This document shows, piece by piece, positions 1 to 11,036 of a stretch of 34,046 nucleotides of DNA. Position numbers and translations under genes: made by a program. The stretch is from Mesostigma viride (taxonomy: Eukaryota; Streptophyta; Mesostigmatophyceae; Mesostigmatales; Mesostigmataceae). How positions within the stretch are numbered: position 1 is the first letter of the stretch; every line of letters begins with the position of its first letter. The stretch lies in the NCBI GenBank assembly GCA_009746045.1, contig RPFO01000320.1, forward strand, positions 1 to 34,046. Reading direction: 5' to 3'. Below the pieces are notes generated by a model. The model did no database searches and had not been told where the DNA came from. It worked only from the letters and a program-made list of their open reading frames with translations.

Positions 1-558
1 TTCTTTTGCTGTCTTTGCTGTCTTTGCTGTCTTTGCTGTCTTTGCTGTCTTTGCTGTCTTTGCTATCTTTGCTATCTTTGCTATCTTTGCTATCTTTGCT
101 ATCTTTGCTACCTTTGCTATCTTTGCTATTTCTGCTGTTTTTGCTATCTTTGCTATCTTTGCTATCTTTGCTATCTTTGCTATCTTTGCTATCTTTGCTA
201 TCTTTGCTATCTTTGCTATCTTTGCTATCTTTGCTATCTTTGCTATCTTTGCTATCTTTGCTATCTTTGCTATCTTTGCTATCTTTGCTATCTTTGCTAT
301 CTTTGCTATCTTTGCTATCTTTGCTATCTTTGCTATCTTTGCTATCTTTGCTATCTTTGCTATTTCTGCTGTTTTTGCTGTTTTTGCTGTTTTTGCTGTT
401 TTTGCTGTTTTTGCTATCTTTGCTATCTTTGCGATCTTTGCTATCTTTGCTATCTTTGCTATTTTTGCTGTTTTTGCTATTTTTGCTGTTTTTGCTGTTT
501 TTGCTGTTTTGCTATCTTTGCTATCTTATGCTATCTTTGCTATGTTTTTGCTGTCTTA
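1..558. repeat. 9-bp minisatellite (TTTGCTATC)n
   Basis: About 60 head-to-tail copies of a 9-bp unit, TTTGCTATC with variants TTTGCTGTC and TTTTTGCTG. The repeat reaches the left edge of the window, so its full length is unknown. Because the unit is a multiple of three it reads as an open Leu-Leu-Ser repeat in line with the downstream root-cap-like exon. It is more likely intronic or intergenic, since a plausible splice acceptor (pyrimidine-rich tract ending GTGTAG at 651) lies after it. Variants cluster (GTC at the left edge, TTTTTGCTG around 370-415 and 465-510), as expected for expansion by replication slippage. Confidence 0.95.
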
Positions 559-651
559 TGCTGTCTTACACGATCATCTGTTGTCGTGCGGATATGTGCG
601 CGCGCGTCTACGTCAACCGCTGGGTACATCGCACGTTTCTTTGTGGTGTAG

Positions 652-2375
652 AATTTCCCAACCCATCGTGCGTGTTCGAAGGGGAAGACGCCGTGCTGGA
701 GAAGAACAACGTCACGTGCTACACCGATCTCGCCGTGGGGGCCCGCATCAGGCTCACGATGGCCAACTGCACGGTGATCCGCCTCAACTTCACCGCGCTG
801 GCCGCATCCATGGCCAGCGTGCTGAACGTGTCCGCGTGCGCGGTGCAGCTGGACTTGGTCTCCAGCGACGTGGTGCCTCCCCAGAGGCGCCTGCTGCAGG
901 TTGCGCCGGGCAACTTCACGCTGCTCATGACTGTGTTCTTGGGCGATGAGCAGCAAGGGAATGATTTGGTCGCTCGCCTCGGCACCTCGGTCGAGCAGGC
1001 CATCCTCCTATCCTCTCTGGACCTGAACATCGGCGACGTCGTCAACATCGACATCACCGCGGCCTTGATCCAGTTGCGCACCGTCACGTCGGACCCGCAC
1101 TTCGTCACGCCCCAAGGGCACAAGTTTGACTTTAACGGCGTCGCGGGTCAGACCTACTGCATTGTGACGGACAAGCAGCTGCACGTGAACGCGCGCTTTG
1201 TGGGCGCGGCCGAGACTTCCCGTTCTGTCAAGGTGGCTGACCGCAGACCTAATGACCAGTTTGCTGGCCAGACCGATGACCTGTTGTTTGATGGCAAAGC
1301 CCATGGCCAGACCGATGACCTGCCGATGGACGGCAAAACCCATGGCCGGATTGATGACCGCACTTGGATGGATCAGGTGTCCATCCTTCACGGTGGCGAC
1401 CGCGTGCTGGTGGAGGCGACGTCTCCCACAGGAGCGTCGTACTCCGCCTCGTTTGGCGCGGTGCAACTCAATGGGGTGAGTAATTACTGGGTTTATCATT
1501 GGGAGAAACTCGCAATCAGTCATCCGACAAGGTGGGTGCCGGGGGCATTCTGAGGTGTCCCTCATTGTCATGTTCTTTGCTGTCAAGTAACTCTTTGTCC
1601 TGATCGATAATATTGCATATTTTTTTTTGCGGGGGGGGGGTATCTATTTGTTTTTCTTTGTCGCGCGTTTCTTTGTCCTAGTCGATAATATTGCTTATTT
1701 TGCCGAGGGGGGGGGGGGGGGGGATTAGTATCTTTTGTGTTTTTGTCGTGTGCGATCATGGCTATCACAGCCCTGAGCCTTCCAATGGTATGCTGGGGCT
1801 GCTCCCGGCGAGACATGTGTGCTGTTCACACAAGTCATCGGTTGACTGTGAGTGGCTCGGTAGGATTCAGGCAGTCTCAACGTGTAGGTGGCGAAAATTG
1901 ACACTCCAGGTTCGAGCCATGCATTTGACATGGAGGTCACAACCCACCTGTGGGCTGTGGCTGTGTGTATATGATGATGCTCAGATTTCTGGCATGCGCT
2001 GCTTGTTTTGTGTTGACAATGATGCTCGGTGGTCGGCCGCAGAAGCCTCTGCTGGGTGCATCGCGTGCACAGCTGCCCTCGGGGCTTACCGTGGCACAGA
2101 AGAAGTCGCGTGTGCTAGTTGTTGTCCCAGGAGTCGCCATCATCAAAGTGGAAACCGTGCGTGCGGCATTCTGGGAACCTGGATCTGGCCCCGGCCGCAA
2201 CTTCCTCAACCTGCAAGTCAAGGAGCTCAACGCCACAAGCACGGTCCACGGGGTCCTTGGCGTAGCGTTCGCTCAGGATTCCATAGCCCAACTTGAGGGC
2301 AACGCTCAGGAGTACGCGACCTCTGGCATTTTTGCCACGGACTGCTTTTATGACCAGTTTGGCAGGAATTTCTAG
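652..2375 (+). CDS. Root-cap-family secreted protein, 3' part, two exons (652-1475 and 2043-2375)
   Basis: Resembles the plant/algal Root cap family, whose biochemical role is unknown; members are typically secreted. Exon 1 carries the family signature SDPHFVTPQGHKFDFNG (from about 1090), then QTYCIVTDKQLHVNARFVGA and later RTWMDQVSILHGGDRVLVEA. Exon 2 carries VPGVAIIKVETVRAAFWE, GPGRNFLNLQVKELN, HGVLG and a final ATDCFYDQF before TAG. The donor is GGG|GTGAGT at 1476 and the acceptor GCCGCAG|AAG at 2042; both are phase 0 and join one frame across a 567-bp intron. Several Asn-x-Ser/Thr sites in exon 1 fit secretion. The 5' exons and signal peptide lie outside the window; the exon 1 start at 652 is a guess from a TAG acceptor. 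Residues around 1269-1350 hold an expanded 39-bp tandem repeat. Confidence 0.72.
1269..1359 (+). repeat. 39-bp in-frame tandem duplication inside the root-cap-like exon
   Basis: Two copies of a 39-bp unit starting CAGACCGATGACCTG (1269-1307 and 1308-1346) and a partial third starting CGGATTGATGACC. In protein terms the unit is 13 residues, roughly GQTDDLxxDGKxH. It interrupts the stretch between the NARFVGA and RTWMDQ motifs, which are normally close together in this family. The unit preserves the frame. Confidence 0.85.
1476..2042 (+). other. Intron of the root-cap-like gene, with G-runs and a 77-bp-spaced direct repeat
   Basis: Spliceosomal intron inferred from GTGAGT at 1476 and CAG at 2042. 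It contains two copies of a segment TCCTGATCGATAATATTGC / TCCTAGTCGATAATATTGC (about 1598 and 1676), each followed by a T-rich then a long G-run (about 1630-1640 and 1707-1723). The coding frame on either side matches the root-cap family, which supports splicing rather than a broken gene. Confidence 0.65.
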
Positions 2376-3020
2376 TTTACGCGCAGCTGCGGATACACCA
2401 CCATTTCATGGTATTTTGCATTTTCGCGGAATCTGTGGAGCTTTGGGTTGGAGGTTCCACATTTGGGGCGCTGTCTAGCCGGAAAAATTTTATCAAGGTA
2501 GGAAGTGTCTTCAGTAATGTCTTATTGATTGAATGTGAACAACCAAAAGTGACTGTTGTTGTTACATCTTGTATTAGGTTGTTACATCCAGTGTTCTGTG
2601 AAAGTTGGCTTTTGTTCGAGGTCTTTTAGACAAGTTTTGAGAAAGATAAGGTTTCAAGTGCACTGAGACCGAGTGACTGTTTGAGTCGCGTTTAGCGCCC
2701 TTATTGGTCGTGGCCTGATCCACGTGGGGTTAGCTGAAATTGGTCCTGTCCTGCCAGTCCTAAATGGTCCTTTATGACGCCAGTGTGGACCAAGATTCAG
2801 TGTCGCTTTACTTCCAGACTGGCCTGTGTGCTGTCTTGTTAAGTGTGTTAAGTTAGAATGTTGGAAGAGTTTTATCTTTAGATCCTGTGACTTGATTGGT
2901 CCATTTTGGGCTAACGTTGGAACATGCACGACGTGCACGTTGATATTAGGACGTCTGGGTCGCCATTGTTGGAACGTTGGTTGTGATCTTCTCTCATGGT
3001 GTAATAAAGCTAAGCTTTGT
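2376..3020 (+). other. Probable 3' UTR of the root-cap-like gene, TGTAA signal at 3000
   Basis: No convincing coding sequence. Composition is lower in GC than the exons. A TGTAA pentamer, the usual chlorophyte polyadenylation signal, lies at 3000-3004 in the context GGTGTAATAAAGC. A ~640-nt 3' UTR is a normal length for volvocine algae. The 3020-3150 stretch shows nothing recognisable. Confidence 0.45.
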
Positions 3021-3156
3021 TCATCCATCCTCAAAGTGCCTTTGCTCAACGACATTATTCAGTTCAACAGATAGTGTCGTGGATATTCCTGTCAAGTTGT
3101 GTCTGCATTAGGTGTGGTTATGCAATAGGTTGTGTACCAGCCCATCATACTGTTCG

Positions 3157-4096
3157 CTCTTCGCTACTCGCCGACTGGTGGAGGAACTGCAACGCCTTCA
3201 GCCTGGTGAGTCCCCTTTGCACCTTGTGCTGGTGGACTTCATCAAAGCCTTCGATTCGGTTTTCTGGACTGCGCTTTGGGACATCCTCGAGCTGTTCCGG
3301 ATCCCCCGCCCCCTTATTGCTGTCATCCGCAACCTGTATGAAGGGTCCACCACTTCGGTGCGCACTTCTTATGGGACCACGCCACCATGCCCTTTACAGA
3401 AGGGTGTGTGGCAGGGCTGCGTGCTGTCGCCCTACCTGTTCATTATTGTGGTCGAATACGTAATGATTCAGGCGCGCAAGCGATTTGCCCGCATCGTGGG
3501 TAGGGAACCAGGGGCGCAGGTTGCTAACAAATTCTGGCATGGCGGAGCGGAAACGGAGATTCGGCTTGCAGACATCATCTACGCCGACGACACCACCCTC
3601 TTCGAGGACACTGGGCACGTGCAGACATGGCTTGACTGCCTGGCTATCGAGGCCCGTGCAGTGGGGCTTGAGGTCAGCAAGAAGACAGAGGCCCTGGCGG
3701 TTGGGCTCACCCACTCACCACCACCCCTCTATCTGCTCGACGGCTCTCGAGTCCTGTATCGTGACCGCGTCAAGCTGCTGGGCAGCCTGCTCCCCAGCTG
3801 CGAGGTTGATGTGGACCACCGCATCTCCCTCGCCTGGCACGCTTTACGCCAGTACCGGGCCCTGTGGCGCAAGCCCCTGGGCAAGATCGAGAAACAGGAC
3901 CTGTTCAAGGTCCTCGTCCTTCCTGTTTTTACGTATGGGGCCGAGACGTGGACCCTCACCGCCGACCTGGCCCGCAAGCTGGACGGCGCGGTCACCAACA
4001 TGCTGCGTTCCATTTTCAGAGTAGTAGGATATGCTGCTCATGTCCGCAATGAGGACCTGTACCAGGGCATGCCATATATCACCAGCACCATTAAGG
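3157..4096 (+). pseudogene. LINE reverse-transcriptase fragment, truncated at both ends
   Basis: Open frame over roughly 313 codons aligned by eye with the RT of the LINE ORF2 further right: LVDFIKAFDSV, LYEGSTTSVRT, PLQKGVWQGCVLSPYLFII, the catalytic YADD at 3580-3591 and YGAETWTL. Homology starts near FATRRLVEEL (3157), inside the RT, and stops near ITSTIK (4095), before the C-terminal region. The N-terminal endonuclease, first RT blocks and C-terminus are therefore missing. Identity to the neighbouring element looks moderate, so it comes from a different subfamily. It has no internal stop or frameshift, unusual for a dead fragment. No own start codon is evident. Confidence 0.85.
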
Positions 4097-4111
4097 GGAC
4101 GGGACATATCG

Positions 4112-4135
4112 GAATTTTTTGGCGCCAAAAAATTC
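4112..4135. repeat. 24-bp perfect palindrome centred on GGCGCC
   Basis: A perfect inverted repeat with arms GAATTTTTTGGC and GCCAAAAAATTC and no spacer. It lies about 16 bp after the point where RT homology ends. A second small hairpin (CCACCTC-GTGCG-GAGGTGG) follows at 4179-4197. It may mark the edge of an inserted element or the break that truncated the RT. Confidence 0.8.
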
Positions 4136-5466
4136 GCGCCGGTACCCCCGGACCGTGAAATTGTGGTGCACAATGCGCCCACCTCGTGCGGAGGTGGCCA
4201 TGGCGACGTGCGTTTCGTAAAAAATTGCCTAATCGGCCAGGCGACAAGCGAAAAATGTACGCCGGTGGTTTTAAACGATGTACTAGTATGATGTTTCATA
4301 GCCAGATATGCACAATTTGAAAAGTCGGTGCCTTTCTTAATCCATATTTGCACGGGGGTCTTATCCGAAAATCTGGCCGCATATATTCATTTAGAATGCG
4401 TGCCTGCGACGGTAGAATTTCAGATTTGTGGGTTATATTGATCCAGGAAGAAGCGTTTAGTAATAGAAACCGTGAAAACATCCTAAGCGGCTTCGATCTG
4501 CGGCCATTTCCCGTCATTTCTGAAATGATATCGTTCAGGCCTGCGCGATCCGCGGTCAAGCCATCCATGGCTGGCTGGCTGTCTCGCGCGCCTGGGTAGG
4601 AAATAAAGCCGGCCGTGGTACGTTCATTTGCCGCATGTCACCGCCCAGTCTGTTTGCGCTCTAAATGTTCCTGGCATGAAGCTTTGGCGCCGATTCCGGG
4701 TGTTCTTGCTATTTTGTTCGCCACTTGTTGCAGTTGCGCTATCTGATTTTCCGCAGGTTTCAATGTTTTGCCTTATGCTGCGTATGCCATGCTTCTTAAA
4801 GCTAGCAAGAGTTGATCGGGCAGTTTTGCGGCTCTGCTACACTTTGTTTTATTGAGTTTTTCATATGGTTGACATTGTATATTGCGTAGTCAAGGACCCT
4901 AGCTGCCTGGGAGCGGCATCAACGTTGCAAGGAGCTGGCGAGCTCATAAACGCTTGTCTTGGCTCTTCAGCCTGCTGGAAAACAAGGTGTGAAGTTGTAG
5001 GGAAGGTGAGCATGTGTGATATAGTTATCTCCTTCCTATATGTTTTGCTTCCATTAAACATGGCTGGGGCTTCCTAGATGATAAGGATCAGGTGCTTATT
5101 ATGACAATATTAAAGGATGGCCCTTTTATCCTTTAGCATCTATACTGGGTATTAGCTATGAGGTGATTCCCGCAAGTGGGCATGCCTGCTTGCGTAATGA
5201 TTTAAGAGTCGGTGGATGTCTTCTTCAAGCATCTAGCATTTGCTTTACGTGCTTCTGCCCAATTTGCAGGGGGCAAGCTTAGGAATGTGCTTATGGTGTC
5301 CCTCATGCCACGGTGTACCAAGCATGCAGGATGGCAGCTATAACATGATGTACTAAGGGCAAACTAGCTCAGAATGACCTGGGATTTTGTGGCAAGCTTT
5401 TTAACATCATAAATGAATTAATTTGACTTGGTTTGGCCCAGTTGGTGGTGGGCTAGGGTGTAATCT
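4136..5466. other. Non-coding stretch without recognised genes
   Basis: No open frame here has family-like sequence or codon use; the longest are about 90 codons and show no recognisable motif. Composition is near 45-50% GC, lower than the flanking coding DNA. I see no tRNA-like cloverleaf, no coding repeat and no clear transposon ends apart from the palindrome at its left end. A TGTAA lies at 5459 just before the LINE monomers. Confidence 0.5.
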
Positions 5467-5844
5467 CCGAAGATACCGGCACCGCCCTGCCCAGCAAATA
5501 TCGCTGTTGCAATATACGAGAATGCTCATAACTTTTGACTCCGGCCATGAAATTTCATCGGGTTGGTTGCATTAGACTCGTCTTTTGAAGACGAACACGC
5601 TGATATAATTTTCTCTAGCTATCGCTCAATATTTCCGAAGATACCGGCACCGCCCTGCCCAGCAAATATCGCTGTTGCAATATACGAGAATGCTCATAAC
5701 TTTTGACTCCGGCCATGAAACTTCATCGGGTTGGTTGCATTAGACTCGTCTTTTGAAGACGAACACGCTGATATAATTTTCTCCAGCTATCGCTCAATAT
5801 TTCCGAAGATACCGGCACCGCCCTGCCCAGCAAATATCGCTGTT
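5467..5844 (+). promoter_or_regulatory. LINE 5' tandem monomers, 168-bp period, probable promoter
   Basis: The sequence starting CCGAAGATACCGGCACCGCC recurs at 5467, 5635 and 5803. The first two copies are 168 bp and nearly identical; the third is cut to about 42 bp and runs into the ORF1 leader (start ATG at 5858). Each full monomer holds a 7-bp inverted repeat, TCGTCTT-TTG-AAGACGA (5578-5594 in copy 1). Tandem 5' monomers that act as promoters are known in mouse L1; the promoter role here is inferred from position only. Confidence 0.75.
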
Positions 5845-5857
5845 TTTTCAGCTCGAT

Positions 5858-7330
5858 ATGGCGGAATACGACTCATCCCAGCAATCACAAGCGTCCGCGG
5901 CCCTGCACCAACTCGCTGACGAAGCCATGGCGTCATTGGAAACACCCTTGCACGCTATGCCGGACGCCACTGTCAGCATCCAGCCGCTCCACTCCACCGC
6001 TCCGCCGAACAGCGACCTTGCCATGGATACCCGCGAGGAGGCCTTTTCTGCCGAGGAAGCTGCCGCATTTTTACCTGGCAAATGGCCAGGCCTTAACGCC
6101 ATCATGCGCCTGTCCCGAGCTGCCGCCCTCACCATCCTGCACCTGGCTGCCGAGAAAAAGTGCGAGATCCGGGACTGCAACCAACAGGTTACCCACCTGT
6201 CGGACTTTCTCCACGACGACCCCGACGACACTGACCTCTGCCTCGCAGTCTGGTGGACGTGCTCCCGTCTTTCCGACAGCGCCCTTGAGCGCTTTGTCAT
6301 GGCCTCTCTGGACCTGGGAGCCGACCCCACTGTTGCGGCCGCCATCAACATCACCGCCAAGCAAGTCGCCAATACGTGCTTCGATCGCCTCCCTCCCCTC
6401 CTCAACGCTGCCCTCAACCCTGTCCACAACCACCTCGCCACCCACCACGCCCATTCCTCACACGCCGACACCTCCATCCACTCCGCCATCACCCACATTG
6501 CAGCAGGGCTGCAGCAGCAGCAGCAGCTCCTCCACCAGCTCCAGCAACAACTTGCCGCCTCCATAACTCCTGCCAAGACCACCTATGCCGCCACGCTTCA
6601 GAACCCTACGGAGCTCATCAACGAAATCAAAACAGCCGTCAAGGCCAGCACAAGGGATGCTATGCACGAACCCATTCGCTCATGCAGTATTGTGGTACGT
6701 GGCGTCCCCTCGAACGTCAACGATGCACGCCTGGGCACCTACCTCCGGGGCGACCCCTTCCTGGGGAAGCTCGGCGTGGCCCAAAGCGTCGTCATCAAAA
6801 CGGCACGACGGCTCGGCGGCCCCACCGCCCCTGTCTTGGTGGAATTCCACCGCAAGGAGGACAAACTGCAGGTGCAGAAGGCCCGCCGGAACCTCCACGA
6901 TACCCAACTGAGCATCGACGATTACTATACCCCGGAGCAGCTTGAGGCCCGGGCTGCCGCTTTGAACCGGCCGGAGGTCCACGAGGCTCGGGCAGCCAAG
7001 CAGGCCAACCCGCAACTACGGTGCAGCATCTATGCCCGCCTCTTTAATGGCGTCTTCATCGTCCGCATTAACGGCCAGGACCTTCCTCCAATGACGGCGA
7101 CCCCCATGGATACCGCCGTGCCAGCGCCCCAGCCCGGCCCTGCTCGGCCCCCGCCGTCACCGCCATCGCCACCGGCATCGACGGTCACCTGCTCCCCAGC
7201 ACGTGTGGGGATCCGCCGGGGCAACTTCAGCTCAGGTATGGCTGCCAGGCTTGGCCGTCCCCCTAATAAATTCGTTCGCTTTGCACCTGAGCCGGAGCCC
7301 GCGCTGCGAACCCTTCTCTCCTATCAATGA
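5858..7330 (+). CDS. LINE ORF1 protein with RRM-type RNA-binding domain
   Basis: A 490-residue protein expected to bind element RNA and form the retrotransposition particle. The N-terminal half is helical and Ala/His-rich. A Gln-rich stretch at about residues 217-235 could form a coiled coil for self-association. Residues about 274-345 (CSIVVRGVPSNVNDARLG through VLVEFHRKEDKLQVQKARR) look like an RRM fold with its beta-strand motifs. The C-terminus is Pro-rich with no CCHC zinc knuckle. The start ATG lies 14 nt after the last monomer fragment. Its TGA overlaps the ORF2 ATG (ATGA at 7327-7330). Confidence 0.8.
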   Translation: MAEYDSSQQSQASAALHQLADEAMASLETPLHAMPDATVSIQPLHSTAPPNSDLAMDTREEAFSAEEAAAFLPGKWPGLNAIMRLSRAAALTILHLAAEKKCEIRDCNQQVTHLSDFLHDDPDDTDLCLAVWWTCSRLSDSALERFVMASLDLGADPTVAAAINITAKQVANTCFDRLPPLLNAALNPVHNHLATHHAHSSHADTSIHSAITHIAAGLQQQQQLLHQLQQQLAASITPAKTTYAATLQNPTELINEIKTAVKASTRDAMHEPIRSCSIVVRGVPSNVNDARLGTYLRGDPFLGKLGVAQSVVIKTARRLGGPTAPVLVEFHRKEDKLQVQKARRNLHDTQLSIDDYYTPEQLEARAAALNRPEVHEARAAKQANPQLRCSIYARLFNGVFIVRINGQDLPPMTATPMDTAVPAPQPGPARPPPSPPSPPASTVTCSPARVGIRRGNFSSGMAARLGRPPNKFVRFAPEPEPALRTLLSYQ

Positions 7331-10300
7331 CGACGCTCGCGGCCCCGCGGCTCCGCGGCTCTAGCAGTGGGATCTGCCTAACTCCCCTTCCCGCCCCTTT
7401 GCCTTCGCAGCCCTCGGGCTGTCGGAGAGAGAGCAACGGGTCGGCAGTGAGCCAGGTTAGCCCCGCCTCGCGCGGCCGCCTCCGAAACCTCCTCAGACTG
7501 CACGCATTTCTTATGCGTGCAGACGCAAACTCATTCTACCTGGCCACCCGAGCCAACCGTCGGCGTCGCCTCGACGCGTTGGCAGGAAGAATCGAAATGG
7601 TGATTGAAAGCATAAGTCCCCAACCCGCCCCCCCTACCCCACCACCTCCACCCCCACCCCCATCACCACCCTGCTCCATCTCCGCCCCCACCCCCGCCTG
7701 CACCCCCCTTTTCGGTCAACGCGCGCCCTTGGTCATCGCCACCTTCAACGCCCGCACGCTCCAGCCCGACGCTGACCGCTGTCACTGCCTGCGCAGTGAC
7801 GACTGTCAGTGCCATCGAGTCTCCAATCTTATTGGTTTCTGCATCGACAATAATATCGCCATCCTGGGAATCCAAGAACACAGGCGCACTGCATCGGCCC
7901 GCGGATCAACTGCCCTTGTTGCTGACGACATCGACGGCTGGCGGTTCTACTACGGAGGCGGCGACGGCACCGGGAACGGGGGCGTCGGTCTCCTCTGCTC
8001 CCCGCTCGCCGTACGCCACATGGGCGAACCCCAGCTGGTCAACGCTCGCTCCTCGTGGCCACTTTTCATTCGATGGAGGGCCACTCGACCTACGCCCTGA
8101 CGGTGGGCGTTGGTTACGCACCCCACTCCGGCCACCCAGAACAAGACCGCAAGGACTTCTTTGCAGCGCTGGAGAACCTGGCGAACGGCATCCCTGGTCG
8201 CAACTACCTCGCTCTGCTGCTGGACGCCAACGCCACGCTACCACCGGGTACTGGCGGATGTCAGCACGCCCCCAACGGTACGGTCTCCAATGCCAACACC
8301 GAACTTTTTGCTGATTTGCTTACGACATGCGATTTGGTCACTGCCAACACCCGCTTTCCACATAGTCCAGATGCTTTGGTCACACACACCTCGCCAACTG
8401 GCACTGAACGCTGCATTGACTATGTTGTAATGCGCAAGCGTCATCAAGGATCTGTCCTAGCTGCTCGCTCGCATGTGATCCCCCTGGTGCGCTCCGATCA
8501 TCGCATCGTCACCGCCCGCATCCGCCTGCGATTCCCCTCGCCCTTTCGTAAGCACGTGGCACCACCTGATTTGCGCACACTTCAGTTGCTCGAGAAATCT
8601 GACGACGCTCTGGAGGACTTCCCTGAAAAACGCGCCCACAAGCGCGCCGCAGAGGCGTTCGTCGACGCGCTGGACATCCCGGCCAGCCACGCCCAGCTGT
8701 TCGCTGCCGGCCCGGCATCGGCCCTTCGGCACCTCGCTGACAAGCTGCCCGCGGCCGGGGCCCTACTGCCCCCCCGCCGCCCGCCCCGCTTCACCAGCCT
8801 GCACCGGCTCCCCGCCGTCATCCAGGCCCGGCAAGCCCTGCGCGACAACCGCGACCCCGCCCGCTACGCCCGCCTCAAAGCCGATTACCACTCGGCCATC
8901 CGGCAGGCGACCAAGGAGCAGGAGGACCTTCATGTCCGCGAGTACTTCGCCCACCTCAAGGACCAGCACGGCAAGTACGCCTGGACCCGCCTGCGTCACG
9001 CCCAACGGCCCGCCGGCGGCGCGCAGCCGGCGCCGCGGACGCTCTCTGGCTCACCGCAGCAGCAGCTCAACCAGTGGTATTCCTCCCAGTCCCGGCTGCT
9101 CGGCGCCCCCCCGCCGCCTCCGCCGCTTGGCCCTCTGGCGGCCGCACGCCTGGCAGTAGCACCGGCGGACGTCCCTGCGCCGCCCACGCCACCCGCCGCT
9201 GAGCAGGACTACACGTACCCAGCCCTGACGGAACCCCTGGCCCACCCCAACGAGCTCCCGCCGTTCACCGAGCTCGAGCTGAGCACCGCCGCCAAGCAAC
9301 TCCGCTTCTATGCTGCCGTTGGACCTGACCAGCTCCCAGCCCCGGTGATTAAGCTGACGGCGCTCACGGGGTTCCTGCTTGACGTCTGCAACCGGATCCT
9401 GCTTGCCGACGCGCCGCCGATTCCGGAGTGGCAGCACAGCTACCGTATTATGCTGTACAAAAACAAAGGTTCCCCTGACGACCCCGCCAACTACAGAGGA
9501 GTCTGCATCCAGAGCGCCGCACTTAAGTTGTTCATGCGCATGATCCTCAACCGCCTTCGTTCTGCTCTCGACTGTCACCTTGGGGAAAGTCAAATGGGCT
9601 TCCGTCCTGGGCGCAACACCGTCATGGCCATCTTCGTCGCGCGTCGCCTCTTCGAGGAAATCGCTCTCCTGCAACCTGGTGAGTTTCCCGCCATCCTGAT
9701 CTTCGTCGACTTCATCAAGGCTTTTGATTCTGTCCTCTGGGACGCTCTATGGGCTGTACTTGCTCGCGCTCGCGTCCCCACTCCCCTGATTACCGTCATC
9801 CGCACGCTGTATGAGGGGTCCACCACTTCGGTGCGCACTCAGCACGGCATAACCCCGCCCTGCCCACTGCAGACCGGCGTCTGGCAGGGTTGCGTCCTGT
9901 CGCCGTACCTGTTTATTATTGTAGTGGATTATGTTATGCGCCAGGCACGTGCTCGCTTTGCTAGCATTGCAGGCCGTGCCCCTGGCCTAGCGATCACGAA
10001 CGAGCTTGGGGAAGGGGGGCCGACTAACAAGCAGAATTTACTAGCTGACCTCATTTATGCCGACGACATCACGCTCATCGAGAAGCCGGAGTCTGCCCAA
10101 CTTTGGCTGGACTGCCTGGCGCTCGAGGCTCGGGCGGTTGGTCTAGAAATCAGCCCCAAAACGGAGGCCCTGGCCCTCGGCATGGCAGGGCCCCCACCCA
10201 CACTCCGCCTCTTAGACGATGCCGAGGTCAACTACCCTACTTCAGGCCGCTTCAAGCTGCTCGGCAGTTGGCTTCCTGACTGCGAGGACGACATGACGAC

Positions 10301-10958
10301 ACGGATCGGCATGGCGTGGGCGCACCTCCATGACCACCGCCGCTGGTGGAGCAACCCCGCCCTACCCCGGATCGTCAAGCGTGACCTCTTCAAGGTCGTC
10401 ATTCTGACGATCCTGACCTACGGCGCCGAGACGTGGACACTGATGCAGGAGCTGGAGCAACGACTCGACGGCGCCGTCACCAAGATGCTGCGCAAGGCCC
10501 TTAACATCCCCTTTGGTTTGCACATTAGTAATGAGGATTTGTACGCTGATTTGCCCTATGTTTCCCACATTATTAGGCACAGGCGCCTGGGCCTAGCCGG
10601 GCACCTGGCCCGCACAGATCAGGTAGATACATCAGATAGACTAGCTGGCACCAAGCCCGCCCAGCCTGGGCGATATGTCCTCACCTGGCGTGCCCCCGGC
10701 CGCGCGCGGCAGGGCCGCCACCCGTGGACTTTTCGTGATAGACTCGGCATGGACATGTGCTACACTAGACGTGACGGGCTCACCCCCGGGCAGCCTCCTG
10801 GTTTGTCTGTAATATGGAGGCAGATGGTGCGCAAGGATAGATGGCAAGTAGTGATGAAGGAGACCACCCCCAAGCCTGTGGGGGCTCCGCGTGTGACCAA
10901 GTATGGCATTCATAGCGATTCGGGCCGCGGTGCCCACACCCCTGTAACTAGGACCTAG
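7327..10958 (+). CDS. LINE ORF2: APE endonuclease and reverse transcriptase (one frame break near 8079)
   Basis: About 1210 residues if one base is missing in the G-run at 8078-8080; as given, the frame shifts there inside the endonuclease. The endonuclease spans residues ~136-400, with TFNART (metal-binding Asn), GIQEHRR (catalytic Glu ~184) and SDHR (catalytic His). A Pro-rich linker follows. The RT spans ~690-950 with YKNKGSPDDPANYRGVCIQS, MGFRPGRNT, FVDFIKAFDSVLWDAL, GVWQGCVLSPYLFII and YADD at 10056-10067. The C-terminus has HRRLGLAGHLAR, typical of LINE ends. The enzyme nicks target DNA and copies the element RNA by target-primed reverse transcription. It is probably translated by reinitiation at the ATGA overlap. 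Confidence 0.88.
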
Positions 10959-11017
10959 ATAGCTTATACCATCCATTCCATCCCATGTTCCCCTCCCATG
11001 CACTGAGGACTTATGCT

Positions 11018-11036
11018 CACGTGACGCAGTCACGTG
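11018..11036 (+). other. LINE 3' stem-loop before the ATTA tail
   Basis: Perfect 7-bp stem CACGTGA / TCACGTG with a CGCAG loop, 3 nt before the terminal (ATTA)n run at 11040-11057. Some LINE RTs recognise a 3' hairpin; the placement fits such a role but function is inferred. Confidence 0.6.

Noticed and set aside
1-558. CRISPR-like array
   Set aside because: A continuous 9-bp minisatellite without spacers; the setting is eukaryotic.
6-640. Long Leu-Leu-Ser repeat protein
   Set aside because: It is a translation of a 9-bp minisatellite, has no ATG start (TTG only) and probably belongs to an intron or intergenic DNA.
5848-6582. Minus-strand open frame of 244 codons
   Set aside because: Shadow of LINE ORF1, with Cys/Trp/Arg-rich sequence typical of antisense GC-rich coding DNA.
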